Translations under genes and position numbers: made by a program
The notes under the pieces: model-generated
What the model was told of the DNA's origin: nothing
What the model saw: the letters and a program-made list of their open reading frames with translations, nothing else
Database searches by the model: none
Shown here: one piece after another, positions 10,574 to 22,300 of the stretch
How positions within the stretch are numbered: the stretch's first letter is position 1
How the letters are laid out: the number at the start of each line of letters is the position of its first letter
Source of the DNA: Costus lasius
Taxonomy: Eukaryota > Streptophyta > Magnoliopsida > Zingiberales > Costaceae
NCBI GenBank assembly: GCA_027563935.2
Contig: CM050448.1
Location: 63,973,843-64,037,842, forward strand
Direction: 5' to 3'
Length of the DNA: 64,000 nt

Positions 10574-12512
10574 CTACAACAAAGCAAGAACAACAAGGTC
10601 AGTATCGATGTTAGAATCAATCCAGGACTTAAGAATGATTCTTTTCTCACTATTTTATCTGACTGAAAAATCCAATAAAACAGTCCGAAAGAGTAAAACT
10701 CTTTTAGTGAGATGGGATCCAGATTTCATACTTGGTCTCCGCGTCCCGCTCAGGCGAGATAAGATGCACAGAGAGTTCAAGCACTAATCACTAGTAGGCT
10801 ATCCATGCCAATCGCCAACCCGTGCGATTCCCCTTCATCTAGGCAATCCAGAAGACTGTGCCAACTGAGTTGGTACAACACAGTTTTGATTCCACAGATG
10901 GCTGCCTCCATATAGCTAACATATGCTCAATATGTAGCCTACATGGCCAAGCTGACCTGACCTACTCCCTGGACCACCACGTGCTATGCTGAGCAACGAG
11001 AAGCGATAAATCCCTTCTCTGTAACACGTAGGTGTAATCACACACCGTCTGAAGATAGCTGGGCGTGCCCACTGAGTGGGTACAACACGGCCCCAACGAT
11101 AGTCAGAACAGTGAGGTTTCGCGTCAGAAGGCTTACGTGCTTGATATTTAACGTTGGATTTTAACGGTCCTTTTATCTTCTTACTAACATGCATATCCTA
11201 TGGTGATAGCAGAAGATTAACTCAAGCAGGTGCTAATATTACTTAAACAGTAAATAGAAAGCACAATGATCTTATGTGGTAAACGCCCATTAAGCCTAAG
11301 TAAAACCCTAGTTTTACACAAGTCTTCACTTGAGCTCTTCATGGGTCTTTTGCATTTCATCTGGCCTAGCCCGGGCCCAAGCGCCCTCTGCAGTCCAAAT
11401 GCGCCCACCAGACTGGTTGCGCTTGTTCTAGAGTCGAACTCTAGACCTCCCACCTGGTGAAGCCACTTGCTGCAAGCGCCTCTGCCATGTGTGCTCTGTG
11501 CTCATGTCTGATTAATTTACATTTTAATCTATCTAGACATGATTTGACTCGCAGGTCAATTACACATTAACATAAATTGAAATGTGATTCGCAGATCACA
11601 ATAATAATTTACAATTAATTAATCCAGGCACGCAGGCCCCAACACAGCACACAAATAGGGCAGCCCACATAAGATGAAATAGACACCTAATCAGGTTAAA
11701 CAAGCAATTTGTGAACCATAACAGGAAAATAAAATTTTGAAAAAACCCCATGGCATCAATTTTATTTCCTTATGTGCCCTACTACATTACAACGGTCCAT
11801 TAATAGGGATCCACTCATCAGACCAAGTCAGACCCACTGCCCTTGCATGCACCAAGTCATAACTGACTTGCGTTGACCTCATGGTCAACAATGCATGCCT
11901 TAAGGGCTGAACGTCCCACATGATTTCTGGCAAGCGGGTGTGACCCCGGGCCTTAATCATGATCGTTCACTGGTCGCCTCAATCAGACATCGCTACACAC
12001 CTTTCTGCAGTCGACCTATAGCCACCTAATGCTTGCGCATAGGTGCTATCTGGTCGACCCATCTAGGCTGTCAGATGGTCTGATCAGACTGTTGGGTCTA
12101 GACTAGACTGATGACTTCAACCCTAGTAACCCGTCTAAGTATTTCAAGTAGGCGCTTATAGATCTAAGTGGATGGCGCGCAAGATGTTAAGTTTTTGGTA
12201 AAAACAACTTTCAACATGCGCCAACATACATCATGCGCAACAATAAAAAAACATACATCTAAAGACTAGCATGTATTTTTCGCATGATGTTTAGGTTTAG
12301 ATCTATTCAACGCATACATGGATCACACAAAAAGCAATCATATAGATCATACCGAAACTATGCTCTGATACCAATTGAAAGTGGGGGTGAAACCCTAAAC
12401 GCATGCACTTCTAAAATTTTGCATGGGCGGAAACTTTAGGTTTCATGTGGATCGCATGTGGCATGAATATATGATCAACTTTAAACTTGCAAAGATCATT
12501 TTGTGATCTTAC
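10574..12512 (-). other. Element B predicted leader intron
   Basis: Same layout as in A: donor after ATG-GCA-ACG (12513-12521), acceptor TTGTAG ending at 10574, 1,939 bp. It contains the primer site (12362-12373), the two sister hairpins (10858-10876, 11065-11083) and the T-arm-like palindrome (11428-11444). No credible ORF lies inside. Confidence 0.65.
12362..12373 (-). other. Primer-binding site of element B (tRNA-iMet)
   Basis: Minus strand TGGTATCAGAGC, two bases from the LTR edge at 12376. Confidence 0.93.
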
Positions 12513-14027
12513 CGTTGCCATTGTTTGGATGGCGACTTGGAAGCAAGAGGGCGATGCGGCTCTCCTCCAAAGTGGACGCACACAAGATGGCGATGGCTTC
12601 CTCCTTGGCGTGAACCTTGTGCTAGCAAAGCTCTCCAAAAGTGTCCTAGTCGCATGAAGAAGATCAGATGTTTTCTTGGCTGGCCGAATACCCTCTATCA
12701 CCCTCGTGGAGACGAGACACACGAGAGAGCTTTTGGCGAGAGAGGCGTTGAGGCGTTCTCTATTCGTGGGGAAGTGTCATGGCTTCCAAAAATAGTAAGT
12801 CATGACTTCATACGTTCACGCTTAGTGAACCAATCAAAACGCCCCCTTTAATTGAACCATGCGTTCACATAAGTGAACCGGTTCAATTGACTTTGGTTCA
12901 AAGACCAAATCAAACCAAGACATGGTCTAGATCCCATTAAACCAAAAAGGCTCAAGATCTAACCACACATCTCTTGATGCTCTTGATCTCATCGATCAAG
13001 CATCAATTCTCTCGATCGAAGCTTACCGATCTCAAGCCCTAATCAATCAAACATGATCAGACCAGATCTCACTTACAATCAGAGTTTAAACTCCTTTAAA
13101 CTGAACCAAAATAATTCAGTCCACACGATCTGACATAAGTAAGCCATATCATCAAATTGTGCGACCCTAAGGGTTTCCTTTAAATGTCGGTAACGATAAC
13201 TTACGTTATCACGATCAGAGAGGGGTATCTAGCAACACATCACTGCCTCCCGATATAAAGGAAAGTGTCTTCCAAGACTACTCCCAAACCATAGCACAAG
13301 TGTGAACCCAAGTCACTTGACATATGTGTTTCCTTTGCCACTGGATGTTCTCGTTGGACAAGCGTGTCAAGCCTGTAACTCCAACATGATGAGAGTGGTT
13401 AGATCAGATGAACATAGTCATCTGGGTATGGCCATACACTTTCTCAACCATCTCATACAGGGGGCCCCTTTAGAACATCACACTCCAAACAAGGAGAAGG
13501 CAATCCTATATCTATCACTAGCGCCCTAACATGACTCATGCCCATTATCCAAGATAGTCTATAACCATTATATTTCAAATGATATTGAACTACCTCAAGA
13601 CAATGCCAATCATCATTTAGAAACACAAGTGATCTCAAGTCAGAGGAAATATGCCACTTGTTTGCATATAAGGATTATTCACATTGTGACAAGCAATTGA
13701 ATATCCTAAGTAGGGTCTGTCCAGTACATCCAATGCACCTATGAGTCTACATCTTATTCCATGCTCAAAGCATCCTATAAGATTAGAACACATATTAGTC
13801 TCAATCATATCAAGGCTGTCTCATGTTCACCAAGATATCTCGACTAAGGACTATACTGCATGTCAGCCAAGCTGAACACCATTGAGACATTATTCAGAAG
13901 TATACATAACAGCAGCAGATAATGTAACAACCTGAATAACAACCATTGCCTTTATAAACATAGTTTATACATGATACTGATAATAACTCAAGGCCTCAAA
14001 CATTAGCCTTAAGGGCATACCCCAACA
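12376..14027 (-). repeat. 5' LTR of element B
   Basis: 1,652 bp, exactly the length of the shared LTR at 4993-6644. Starts TGTTGGGGTATG and ends in TTTCA in element sense. Contains the start-codon exon 12513-12521 (ATG-GCA-ACG, then GTAAG). Confidence 0.93.
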
Positions 14028-14779
14028 TCTGAAAGTCAAACTAGGGTTTTACTTATAATTTTATGGGCGTTTACCACATAAGATAATTGTGCTTTCTATT
14101 TACTGTTTTAAGTAATATTAGCACATGTATGTTTTATTCTTCTGCTATCACTATAGACTTTGCATGATAGTAAGAAGATAAAAGACTGATAAAATCCAAC
14201 GTCAATATCAAGCTTTCAATTGCCTTCTGACGCGAAACCTCACTGTTCTGACTATCGTTGGGGCCATGTTGTACCCACTCAGTGGGCACGCCCAGCTATC
14301 TTCAGACGGTACGAGATTACACCTACATGCTACAGAGAAGGGATTTATCGCTTCTCGTTGCTCAGCATAGCACGTGGTGGTCCAGGAAGTCGGTCAGGTC
14401 AGCTTGACCATATAGGCTACATGTTGAGCATATGATAGCTATATGGAGGCAGCCATCTGAGGAATCAGAGATTGTGTTGTACCAACTCAGTTGGCACAGT
14501 CTTCTGGATTACCTGATGAAGGGGAATCGCACGGGTTGGCGAGTGGCATGGATTGCCTACCAGTGATTAGTGCTTGGGCTCTCTGTGCATCTTATCTCGC
14601 CTGAGCGGGACGCGGAGATCAAGTGTGAAATCTAGATCCCATCTCACTAAAAGAGTTTCACTCTTTCGGGCTTTTTATTGGATTTTCAGTCAGATAAAAT
14701 AGTGAGAAAAAGGAATCACTCTTAAGTCCTGGAATGATTCTAACATGGTTGCTGACCTTTTGTTCTTGCTATGTTGTAG
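14028..14779 (+). other. Element C leader, left part missing
   Basis: Plus-strand copia leader matching the leaders of A, B, D and E, interrupted at 14028 by the A-B array. It holds both sister hairpins (14271-14289 and 14479-14497) and ends with TGTTGTAG at 14772-14779, the predicted gag splice acceptor. The LTR and primer site of C lie off the window's left edge. Confidence 0.75.
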
Positions 14780-15785
14780 ATTCCTGCAGCAACGAACACC
14801 ACAGGGCTCAACTTGCGATCCATATTGGAAAAAGAGAAGTTTGCTATCCAAACTTCTCAGACTGGTACAGACAGCTGAGGATTGTCCTTAAAGCTGAGAG
14901 GAAGCTGTACGTCCTTGAGTCGGCAATACCGGCTCAACCCGCTACGAACGCCGTAAGGGCGGTTCGAGATGCTTATGAAAAGCACGTCAGTGATAGTACT
15001 GATGTCGCTTTCCTTATGCTTGCGTCAATGACGCCCGAGCTCCAGCGTCAACATGAGGATTTATCTGCTATTGATATTATAGCAAATCTGAAATTGCTAT
15101 TTGCTGCTCTGGAAAGGACAGAACGCTATAACTTGACGAAACTTTTCTTTCATAGCAAGCTGGCTGAAGGGAGTCCAGTCGGAGCTCACGTACTCAAAAT
15201 GATAGGGTACAAAGAAGCTCTAGAGAAACTGGGTCATACCATCAATCAAGAACTTGTTGTAGACATCATCTTGCAGTCTCTTCCGGCTTCTTTCGATGTG
15301 TTCATCATTAATTTCAATATGAACAAAATCGACTGTACCCCGGCAGAATTATTGAATATGCTCTGTACTACAGAGCAGACTCTTGAGAAGGGAAAGCCTT
15401 CATCCTCTGTCTTGATGGTTCCTTCTGGGAATAAGAAGAAGGGGAAGAAGGGCAAAACCCCTATCAAGAGCTACAACAAGGCTTTGAAACAAAAGGTGCA
15501 GCGGTCAAAGGACAACAGATGCTTCCATTGTGGTCAGCTGGGTCACTGGAAGAAGGACTGTAGAGTGCTCCGAGGAGAGAAGAAGGGAAGCAAGCCTTCC
15601 ACTTCTGGCTCAGGTATTTTCGTGACTGAAGTCATGGTTGCTTCTTCTATTTCATGGGTGTTGGACACTGCATGTGGAGTTCACATTTGTTCAAATGTGC
15701 AGGAACTCAAGAGAAGAAGACAGGTGGGACAGCATGAGGTGAACCTACGAGTTGGAAACAGGGCACGAGTTGCTGCTGTTGCTGT
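14780..15785 (+). pseudogene. gag: Element C gag and start of protease, interrupted by element D
   Basis: Exon 2 begins at 14780 and reads IPAATNTTGLNLRSILEKEKF, then loses one base relative to A and B; the rest (NFSDWYRQLRIVLKAERKLYVLE...) is in the frame that by chance stays open from 14734. CCHC knuckle CFHCGQLGHWKKDC and protease WVLDTACG are present. At 15785 the gene is cut by D and resumes at 24931. There is no ATG at the gag start, as in A. Confidence 0.88.
15781..15785 (+). repeat. Target-site duplication of element D, left copy (GCTGT)
   Basis: GCTGT here and again at 24931-24935. Removing D and one copy makes the C sequence continuous with its homologues. Confidence 0.93.
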
Positions 15786-16554
15786 TGTTGGGGTATGCCC
15801 TTAAGGCTAATGTTTGAGGCCTATGGGAATGTATTTGTATCATGTAATAAACTGTTATGTTTATAAAGGCATGGTTGTTATTCAGTTAGCTACATTGTCT
15901 GCTGCAATATATGTTCTTCTGAATAATGTCTCAAAGCTGTTCAGCTCGGCTGACATGCTATTATGTCCTTAGTCGATATATCTTGGTGAACATGAGACAG
16001 CCTTGATATGATTGAGACTAATATGTGTTCTAATCTTATAGGATGCTTCGAGCATGGAATAAGATGTAGACTCATGGGTACATTGGATGTACTGGACAGA
16101 CCCTACTAGGATGTTCAATTGTTTGTCACAATGTGAATATTCCTTGATTAAGACAAGTGGCACATTTCCTCTGACTTGAGATCACTTGTGTTTTCTGAAT
16201 GATGATTGTCATTGTTTTGAGATGGTTCAATATCATTTGAAACATAATGATTATAGACTATCTTGGATGGTGAGCTTGAGTCAGGTTAGAGCACTAGTGA
16301 TAGACATAGGATTGCCGTCTCCTTGTTTAAGGAGTGTGATGTTCTAAAGGGGCCCCCTGGATGAGATGATTGAGAAAGTGTATGGCCATACCCAGGTGAC
16401 AGTGTTCATCTGTTCTAATCATGCTCATCATATTGGAGTTACAAGCTTGACAGGCTTGTCCAATAAGAACATCCAGTGGCAAAGGAAATATGTATGCTTT
16501 GTGATTTGATTCACACTTGTGCTGTTTTTGGGTGTAGTCTTGGAAGACTCATTT

Positions 16555-16563
16555 CTTTATATC
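16555..16563 (+). promoter_or_regulatory. TATA-like box of element D
   Basis: TTTATATC in a block (TATATCGGGAG...GTGATGTGTTGCTAGATACC) that is the best conserved part of all copia LTRs in the window. Placement as core promoter is inferred from conservation and from its position before the conserved hairpin. Confidence 0.35.
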
Positions 16564-16604
16564 GGGAGATAGTGATGTGTTGCTAGATACCCCTCACTGA
16601 TCGT

Positions 16605-16620
16605 GATAATGAGAATTATC
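16605..16620 (+). promoter_or_regulatory. Conserved LTR hairpin, D version with paired change
   Basis: GATAATGAGAATTATC; other LTRs have GATAAC...GTTATC. The closing pair changed on both sides, so folding is retained. Confidence 0.4.
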
Positions 16621-17344
16621 GTTACCGACATTTAAAGGAAACCCTTAGGGTCGCACAATTTGATGATATGGCTTACTTAAGTCAGATCGTGTGGACTGAA
16701 TTGTTTGGGTTCAGTTTAAAGGGAATTAGTCTCTGATTGTAAGTGAGATCTGGTCTGATCATGTTTGATTGATTAGGGCTTAAGATCGGTAAGCTTCGAT
16801 CGAGAGAATAGATGCCAGATCGGTCAGATCAGGAGCATCGAGGAGATCGACGGTTAGATCGGGAACCTTAGGGTTTATTTAAGATCTAGACTAGATCATT
16901 GGCTTGATTGGTTCTTAAACCGAACCAAAGTGAACCGGCTCACTTGATGAGCGCATGGTTCAAGGGGAGAGGAGTTGGCGACAAGTTCACTTGGCGTGAA
17001 CGTTGGGGTGAGGAGTGGTTACTATTTTTAGTAACCATGATCTCCACTTGGTGGGTGCTCTCGTCCGAATAGAGTATTCTCTATTTTTTCGCCACTTCAA
17101 CTGATTTTTCCTCTCGCCCATATTCCTCTCGAGATTATTGTGTGAGTGTGGCGACGCTTGACGCTTGACGCTTGAGGAGGATTCGGCCAAGAAAGATTGA
17201 CATCTCATTTTCCCTTCACTCGTCAAAGGACCTCTTGGAACCTTGCTAGCACAAGGAGCACCAAGAGAGATAGCGACATCATCTTGTGTGTGACGACAAG
17301 GAGAAGATCTCGTTTGATCTTTGCTTCCAAGCCGCCATCAAGAA

Positions 17345-17353
17345 ATGGCAATG
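17345..17353 (+). other. gag: Predicted first coding exon (M-A-M) in the D LTR
   Basis: ATG-GCA-ATG followed by GTATGG. Joined to 19292 it reads M-A-M-I-P-A-A-T-N-T-M-N-F in frame with gag. Confidence 0.6.
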
Positions 17354-19291
17354 GTATGGATCGAATCACCTCTTATGCATTCGGGTTTTCTTTAAGTTGA
17401 TTATATAAGGTGCATGCGATTCTTAGAGACCCTATCCGCTGCTTGAAATCTGAATATGCGCCATGCTGGGTTTCGCCCCCCTCTAGAAAGGGGTTCCAAC
17501 AACTGGTATCAGAGCAGTTTTCTATGCATCTTTGTATGATTGCTTAAGCTTATGTGATCCATGTTTGCGTGTACAAGCTTAGATCTAGTTAACATGCGTT
17601 TTTTTTTTAAGTTTTTGTACATGCGAAACTTGAAGTATGTTATCATTGGCGCATGCTTAGTGTTTTTCTTAAAAACCCTAATTAACATGCGCGACTCACT
17701 CTAGATCTAAGGCTCTACTATAAACCCTTAAACGGGTTATTAGGGTTGAAGTCACCCCTAGTTTAGATCCAACAGTCTGATCAGACTATCTGACAGCCTG
17801 AATGGGTCGACCAGATAGCACCTTGGCGCAAGCCTATGGTGGCTATAGGTCGACTGCAGACAGGTGTGTAGCGAAGTCTGATTGAGACGATTAATGAACG
17901 CACCTGAGTTAGGCCCGGGGTCACGCCCGCTTGCCAGACCTCAGTGTGGTCGTTCAGCCCTGACGCATGCATGGTTGACCTTATGGTCGACTCAAGTCAG
18001 TTAGGACTTGGTGCATGCAAGGGCAGTGGATTTGACTAGGTTGGATGAGTGGATCCCTAGTAATGGATCGTTGTAAGGTTGTAGGGCAAATAAGGAAAAA
18101 TTAAAATTGATCCCAAGGGGTTTTCGAAAATTTTAATTTTTATGATGGATCACTTGATTGCTGATGGGATGCATGTGTTTGTCTATTTAGTCTTATGTGG
18201 GCTGCCCAGGTTAAATCTGTGCTGTGCTGGGGCCTGCGTGCCTGGATTTAAAAATTGTAAATTAATTATTGTGATCTGCGCATCACATTGTTTTAATTTA
18301 TAAAATGTAAGTGACCTGCGTGTCACTCTTGTCTAGATAGTTAAATTTGTAATTTAATTTGACAAGAGCACAGTGCACACTTGGCAGAGGCGCATGCAGC
18401 AAGTGGCTGGACCAGGTGGGAGGTCTAGGGTTCGACCCTAGGACCTGGCGCATATTCCTGGTGGGCGCACCTGTGCTGCAGATGGCGCTTGGGCCCAGGT
18501 TTGGGCCAGATGAGCAGCAAAAGACCCATGAAGAGCAAATGAAGACTTAAGTTAGGTTAAGGTCTTCTAGGGCTATGGGCTTTTACCACATAAGATACAT
18601 GCTTTCTTTTATTGTATAATATTAGAATTGCATGTTTAAGTTTATCTTCTGCTATCACCATAGGAATTGCATGATAGTGAAGAAGATAAAAGACCGTTAA
18701 AATCCAACGCTAAAATATCAAGCTCGTAAGCCTTCTGACGCGAAACCTCACTGTTCTGATTATCGTTGGAGCCGTGTTGTACCCACTCAGTGGGCACGTC
18801 CATCTATCTTCAGACGGTGCGGGATTACACCTGCGTGTTACAGAGTAGGGATTTATCCCTTCTCGTTGCTCAGCATAGCACGTGGTGGTCCAGGGAGTAG
18901 GTCGGGTCAACTTGACCGTGTAGGCTACATATGTGGCGCATATGGTAGCACATGGAGGCAGCCATCTGTGGGATCAGAGACTGTGTTGTACCAACTCAGT
19001 TGGCACAGTCTACTGGATTGCCCAGATGAAGGGGAATCGCACGGGTTGGCGATTGGCTGGGATGCCTACCAGAAACTAGTGCTTGTACTCTCTGTGCATC
19101 TTATCTCGCCTGAGCGGGACGCGGAGACCAAGTATGAAATCTGGATCCCATCTCACTAAAAGAGTGCTACTCTTTCGGGCTGTTTTGCTGGATTTTTCAG
19201 CCAGATAAAATAGTGAGAAAAAGAATCTTTCTTAAGTCCTGATCGATTCTTATACATTGATACTGACCTTGCTGTTCTTGCATTGTTGTAG
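17354..19291 (+). other. Element D predicted leader intron
   Basis: 1,938 bp from GTATGG to TTGTTGTAG, with a branch-point-like CTGAC about 25 bases before the acceptor. It contains the LTR end, the primer site (17504-17515), the T-arm-like palindrome (18425-18441, CTAGGGTTCGACCCTAG) and the sister hairpins (18779-18797, 18988-19006). A TAG in the gag frame is the last codon of the intron, so gag cannot extend upstream unless spliced. No real ORF inside. Confidence 0.65.
17504..17515 (+). other. Primer-binding site of element D (tRNA-iMet)
   Basis: TGGTATCAGAGC two bases after the LTR end at 17501. Confidence 0.94.
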
Positions 19292-19312
19292 ATACCTGCA
19301 GCAACGAACACC

Positions 19313-22300
19313 ATGAACTTCAATGTGCGATCCCTACTGGAAAGGGAGAAGTTTGCTGGGCCGAACTTCTCTGACTGGTTTGGACACCTTAAGATCATTC
19401 TTAAGGCAGAGAGGAAACTGTATGTCCTCGAGACGGCGATACCGCCGTAGCCCGCTCCGAACGCCGCAAGGGCGGTTCGGGAAGCCTATGAAAAGCACGT
19501 CAATGATAGCATTGATGTCGCTTGCCTGATGCTAGCGTCTATGACGCCACCGCTGCAGCGTCAGCATGAGGACATGTCGGCTATAGACATGATTACAAAC
19601 CTCAAGATGTTGTATGCTGCACAGGCGAGGACAGAACGCTATAATCTGACAAAGCTCTTCTTTCAGAGCAAACTGGCTGAAGGGAGCCCAGTGGGAGCTC
19701 ACGTGCTCAAGATGATTGGGCACAAGGAGGCTCTAGAGAAACTGGGGCATACCATTAACCAGGAGCTTGCTGTGGACATTATTCTGCAGTCTCTCCCGCC
19801 TTCATTCGACGCGTTCATTATTAATTTTAATATGAACAAAATCGATTGTACTCCGGCAGAGCTGCTGAATATGCTCTTGACCACTGAGGAAACTCTGAAG
19901 GGTAAGCCTTCAACCTCTGTCTTAATGGTTCCTTCCAGGAACAAGAAGAAGGGGAAGAAGGGCAAGGCCCCAGTCAAGAACTACAGCAAGGCTCTGAAGC
20001 AAAAGGTCAAGCGGTCCAAGGAATACAGGTGTTTCCACTGTGGCTAGCTGGGTCACTGGAAAAAGGACTGCAAAGCGCTCCAAGGAGATAAGAGGGGAAG
20101 CTTCGCTTCTGGCTCAGGTATATTCGTGACTGAGGTCATGTTTTCTTCTTCTATATCATGGGTGTTGGACACTGCATGTGGAGTTCACATTTGTTCAAAT
20201 GTACAGGAACTCAAGAGAAGAAGGCAGGTGGGACAGCATGAGGTGGACCTACGAGTTGGAAACGGGGCACGGGTTGCTGCTGTTGCTGTAGGAGACTACT
20301 TCATTCCTTTACCATCTGGCATTGTATTGGAACTAGACAATTGTTATTTTGTTCCCAGTATAACTAAAAATATTATCTCCATTCCTGCTCTTGTCAGGAA
20401 GGGGTTTTCCTTTGAATGCAATATTTCAAAGTGTATTTTGTCTTATGATAATATTGTTTATGCAACTGGTTCAATTAACAATGGGTTATTCATGTTGGAC
20501 ATGGAAAGTTCTATACAAAATGTTGATATTAAGAAAGCCAAGTATGCTGATGACAGCACCTTGCTGTGGCATAGTCGTTTAGGCCATATAAACGAGAAAC
20601 GCATTAAGCGGTTGCATGATCATGGACTGCTGGGATCATTCTCCTATAAGGAGATTGATACATGCAAAGCTTGTTTGATGGGTAAAATGACGAAGTCACC
20701 TTTTCCTCACAAAGGTCAAAGGGCTTCAGGTTTACTTGACCTTATACACAGTGATGTGTGTGGGCCATTTAGTAAACATGCCAGAGGTGGCTATCAGTAC
20801 TTCATTACCTTTACTGATGATTTCAGTAGATACGGGTATGTCTATCTGATGAGACATAAAAGTGAATCTTTTGACAAGTTCAAAGAGTTCAAGAATGAAA
20901 TACAAAATCAGCTAGGCCGAAATATCAAGGCACTTCGCTCAGATCGAGGTGGTGAATACCTAAGTCATACGTTTACTGACTATCTAAAGGAGTGTGGGAT
21001 TATCTCACAGCTCACTCCGCCAGGAACACCGCAATGGAATGGTGTGTCCGAGAGGAGAAATAGAACGCTACTTGATATGGTTCGTTCTATGATGAGTCAG
21101 GCTACTCTTCCATACTCCTTTTGGGGTTTTGCGCTGGAAACAGCTGCAAAGGTACTAAACCGAGTGCCATCCAAAGCAGTTTCTAAAACTCCATATGAGT
21201 TATGGTATGGGAAACAGCCAAGCTTGACATTTATCAGGATCTGGGGCTGCGAGGCTTATGTCAAAAAGCTCGCCTCTGGGAAACTAGAGAGCAGATCTGA
21301 CAAATGTATCTTTGTCGGTTACCCTAAGGAAACTAAGGGTTATTATTTCTACGATCCCAAAGAGAACAAGGTTTTTGTTGCTCGGACGGCCATATTTCTT
21401 GAGAAGGAGTTTCTTCTGCAAGAGGCCAGTGGGAGAGAAATAAAGCTGGATGAGAATCCAGTCGAAGGACAAAGTAGTCAAGCACAGTTGGATGAGCCTG
21501 AGCCGGTAGAACAGGTTATTGAACAACCTGAGGCTCAAATATCACGGGAACCGCGAAGATCGGGTAGGATCCGTCGACAGCCTGAGCGCTATGACGGAGT
21601 CTACATCATTGACAATGATGAACCCCTCACTTATGCGGATGCGGTCAGTGGACCGGAGTCAGCGAGATGGCTTGAGGCTATGCGCGCCGAGATGGACTCC
21701 ATGTCAGATAACCAAGTCTGGGATTTGGTTGATCCGCCTTCGGGAGTTATCCCTATAGGCTGTAAATGGATCTTCAAGAAGAAGATTGACATGGATGGTA
21801 ACGTGGTTACCTATAAAGGCAGGCTAGTTGCGAAAGGTTTCAAACAAATCTACGGGATAGATTATGATGAAACTTTCTCACCTGTAGCCATGTTTAAGTC
21901 TATTCAGATTCTTTTCGCGATAGCTGCATATTATGATTATGAGATTTGGCAGATGGATGTGAAAACAGCTTTCCTTAATGGAAATCTGGATGAGGATGTG
22001 TATATGACACAACCTGAGGGTTTCACTAATCCATCAGATCGTCATAAGATATGCAAGTTAAAGAAGTCCATTTATGGACTTAAGTAAGCATCTAGAAGCT
22101 GGAATATTCGTTTTGATGAATCAGTCACTGAATTTGGTTTCATCAAGAACGAGGATGACCTGTGTGTATATAAGAGGTTTAGTGGGAGCGTGATTACTTT
22201 CCTAGTCCTCTACGTCGATGACATCTTGATCATTGGAAATGACATTCCTGAAATGCATGCTGTTAAAGCATGGCTGAGGAAGTGTTTCCAGATGAAAGAT

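Larger units (their letters stand above)
4993..14027 (-). mobile_element. Copia element B, full length with two LTRs
   Basis: Minus-strand Ty1/copia element: 5' LTR 12376-14027, primer site 12362-12373, leader, gag-pol 6665-10573, polypurine tract, 3' LTR 4993-6644. The 3' LTR doubles as the 5' LTR of A. On the right the LTR ends in CCAACA and borders the leader of C, so the A-B array inserted into C; the partner target duplication lies off the window (right-hand candidate TCTGA at 14028-14032). Only one late stop codon interrupts its polyprotein. Confidence 0.92.
15786..17501 (+). repeat. 5' LTR of element D
   Basis: 1,716 bp, TGTTGGGGTATG...GGGGTTCCAACA, with six-base inverted termini TGTTGG/CCAACA. 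Contains TATA-like TTTATATC (16555-16563), hairpin 16605-16620 and the start-codon exon 17345-17353. Between 16900 and 17400 the sequence resembles gene-like UTR but holds only short ORFs. Confidence 0.96.

Noticed and set aside
17197..17400. Small ORF in the D LTR (and copy at 24626-24829)
   Set aside because: Lies in the LTR, lacks conservation of frame in other LTRs, and no domain; only the ATG-GCA-ATG near its end is conserved, in another frame context.
20045..20047. Stop-codon readthrough at the D zinc knuckle
   Set aside because: The stop splits the CCHC motif itself, and five sister copies have Gln there, so it is a mutation.
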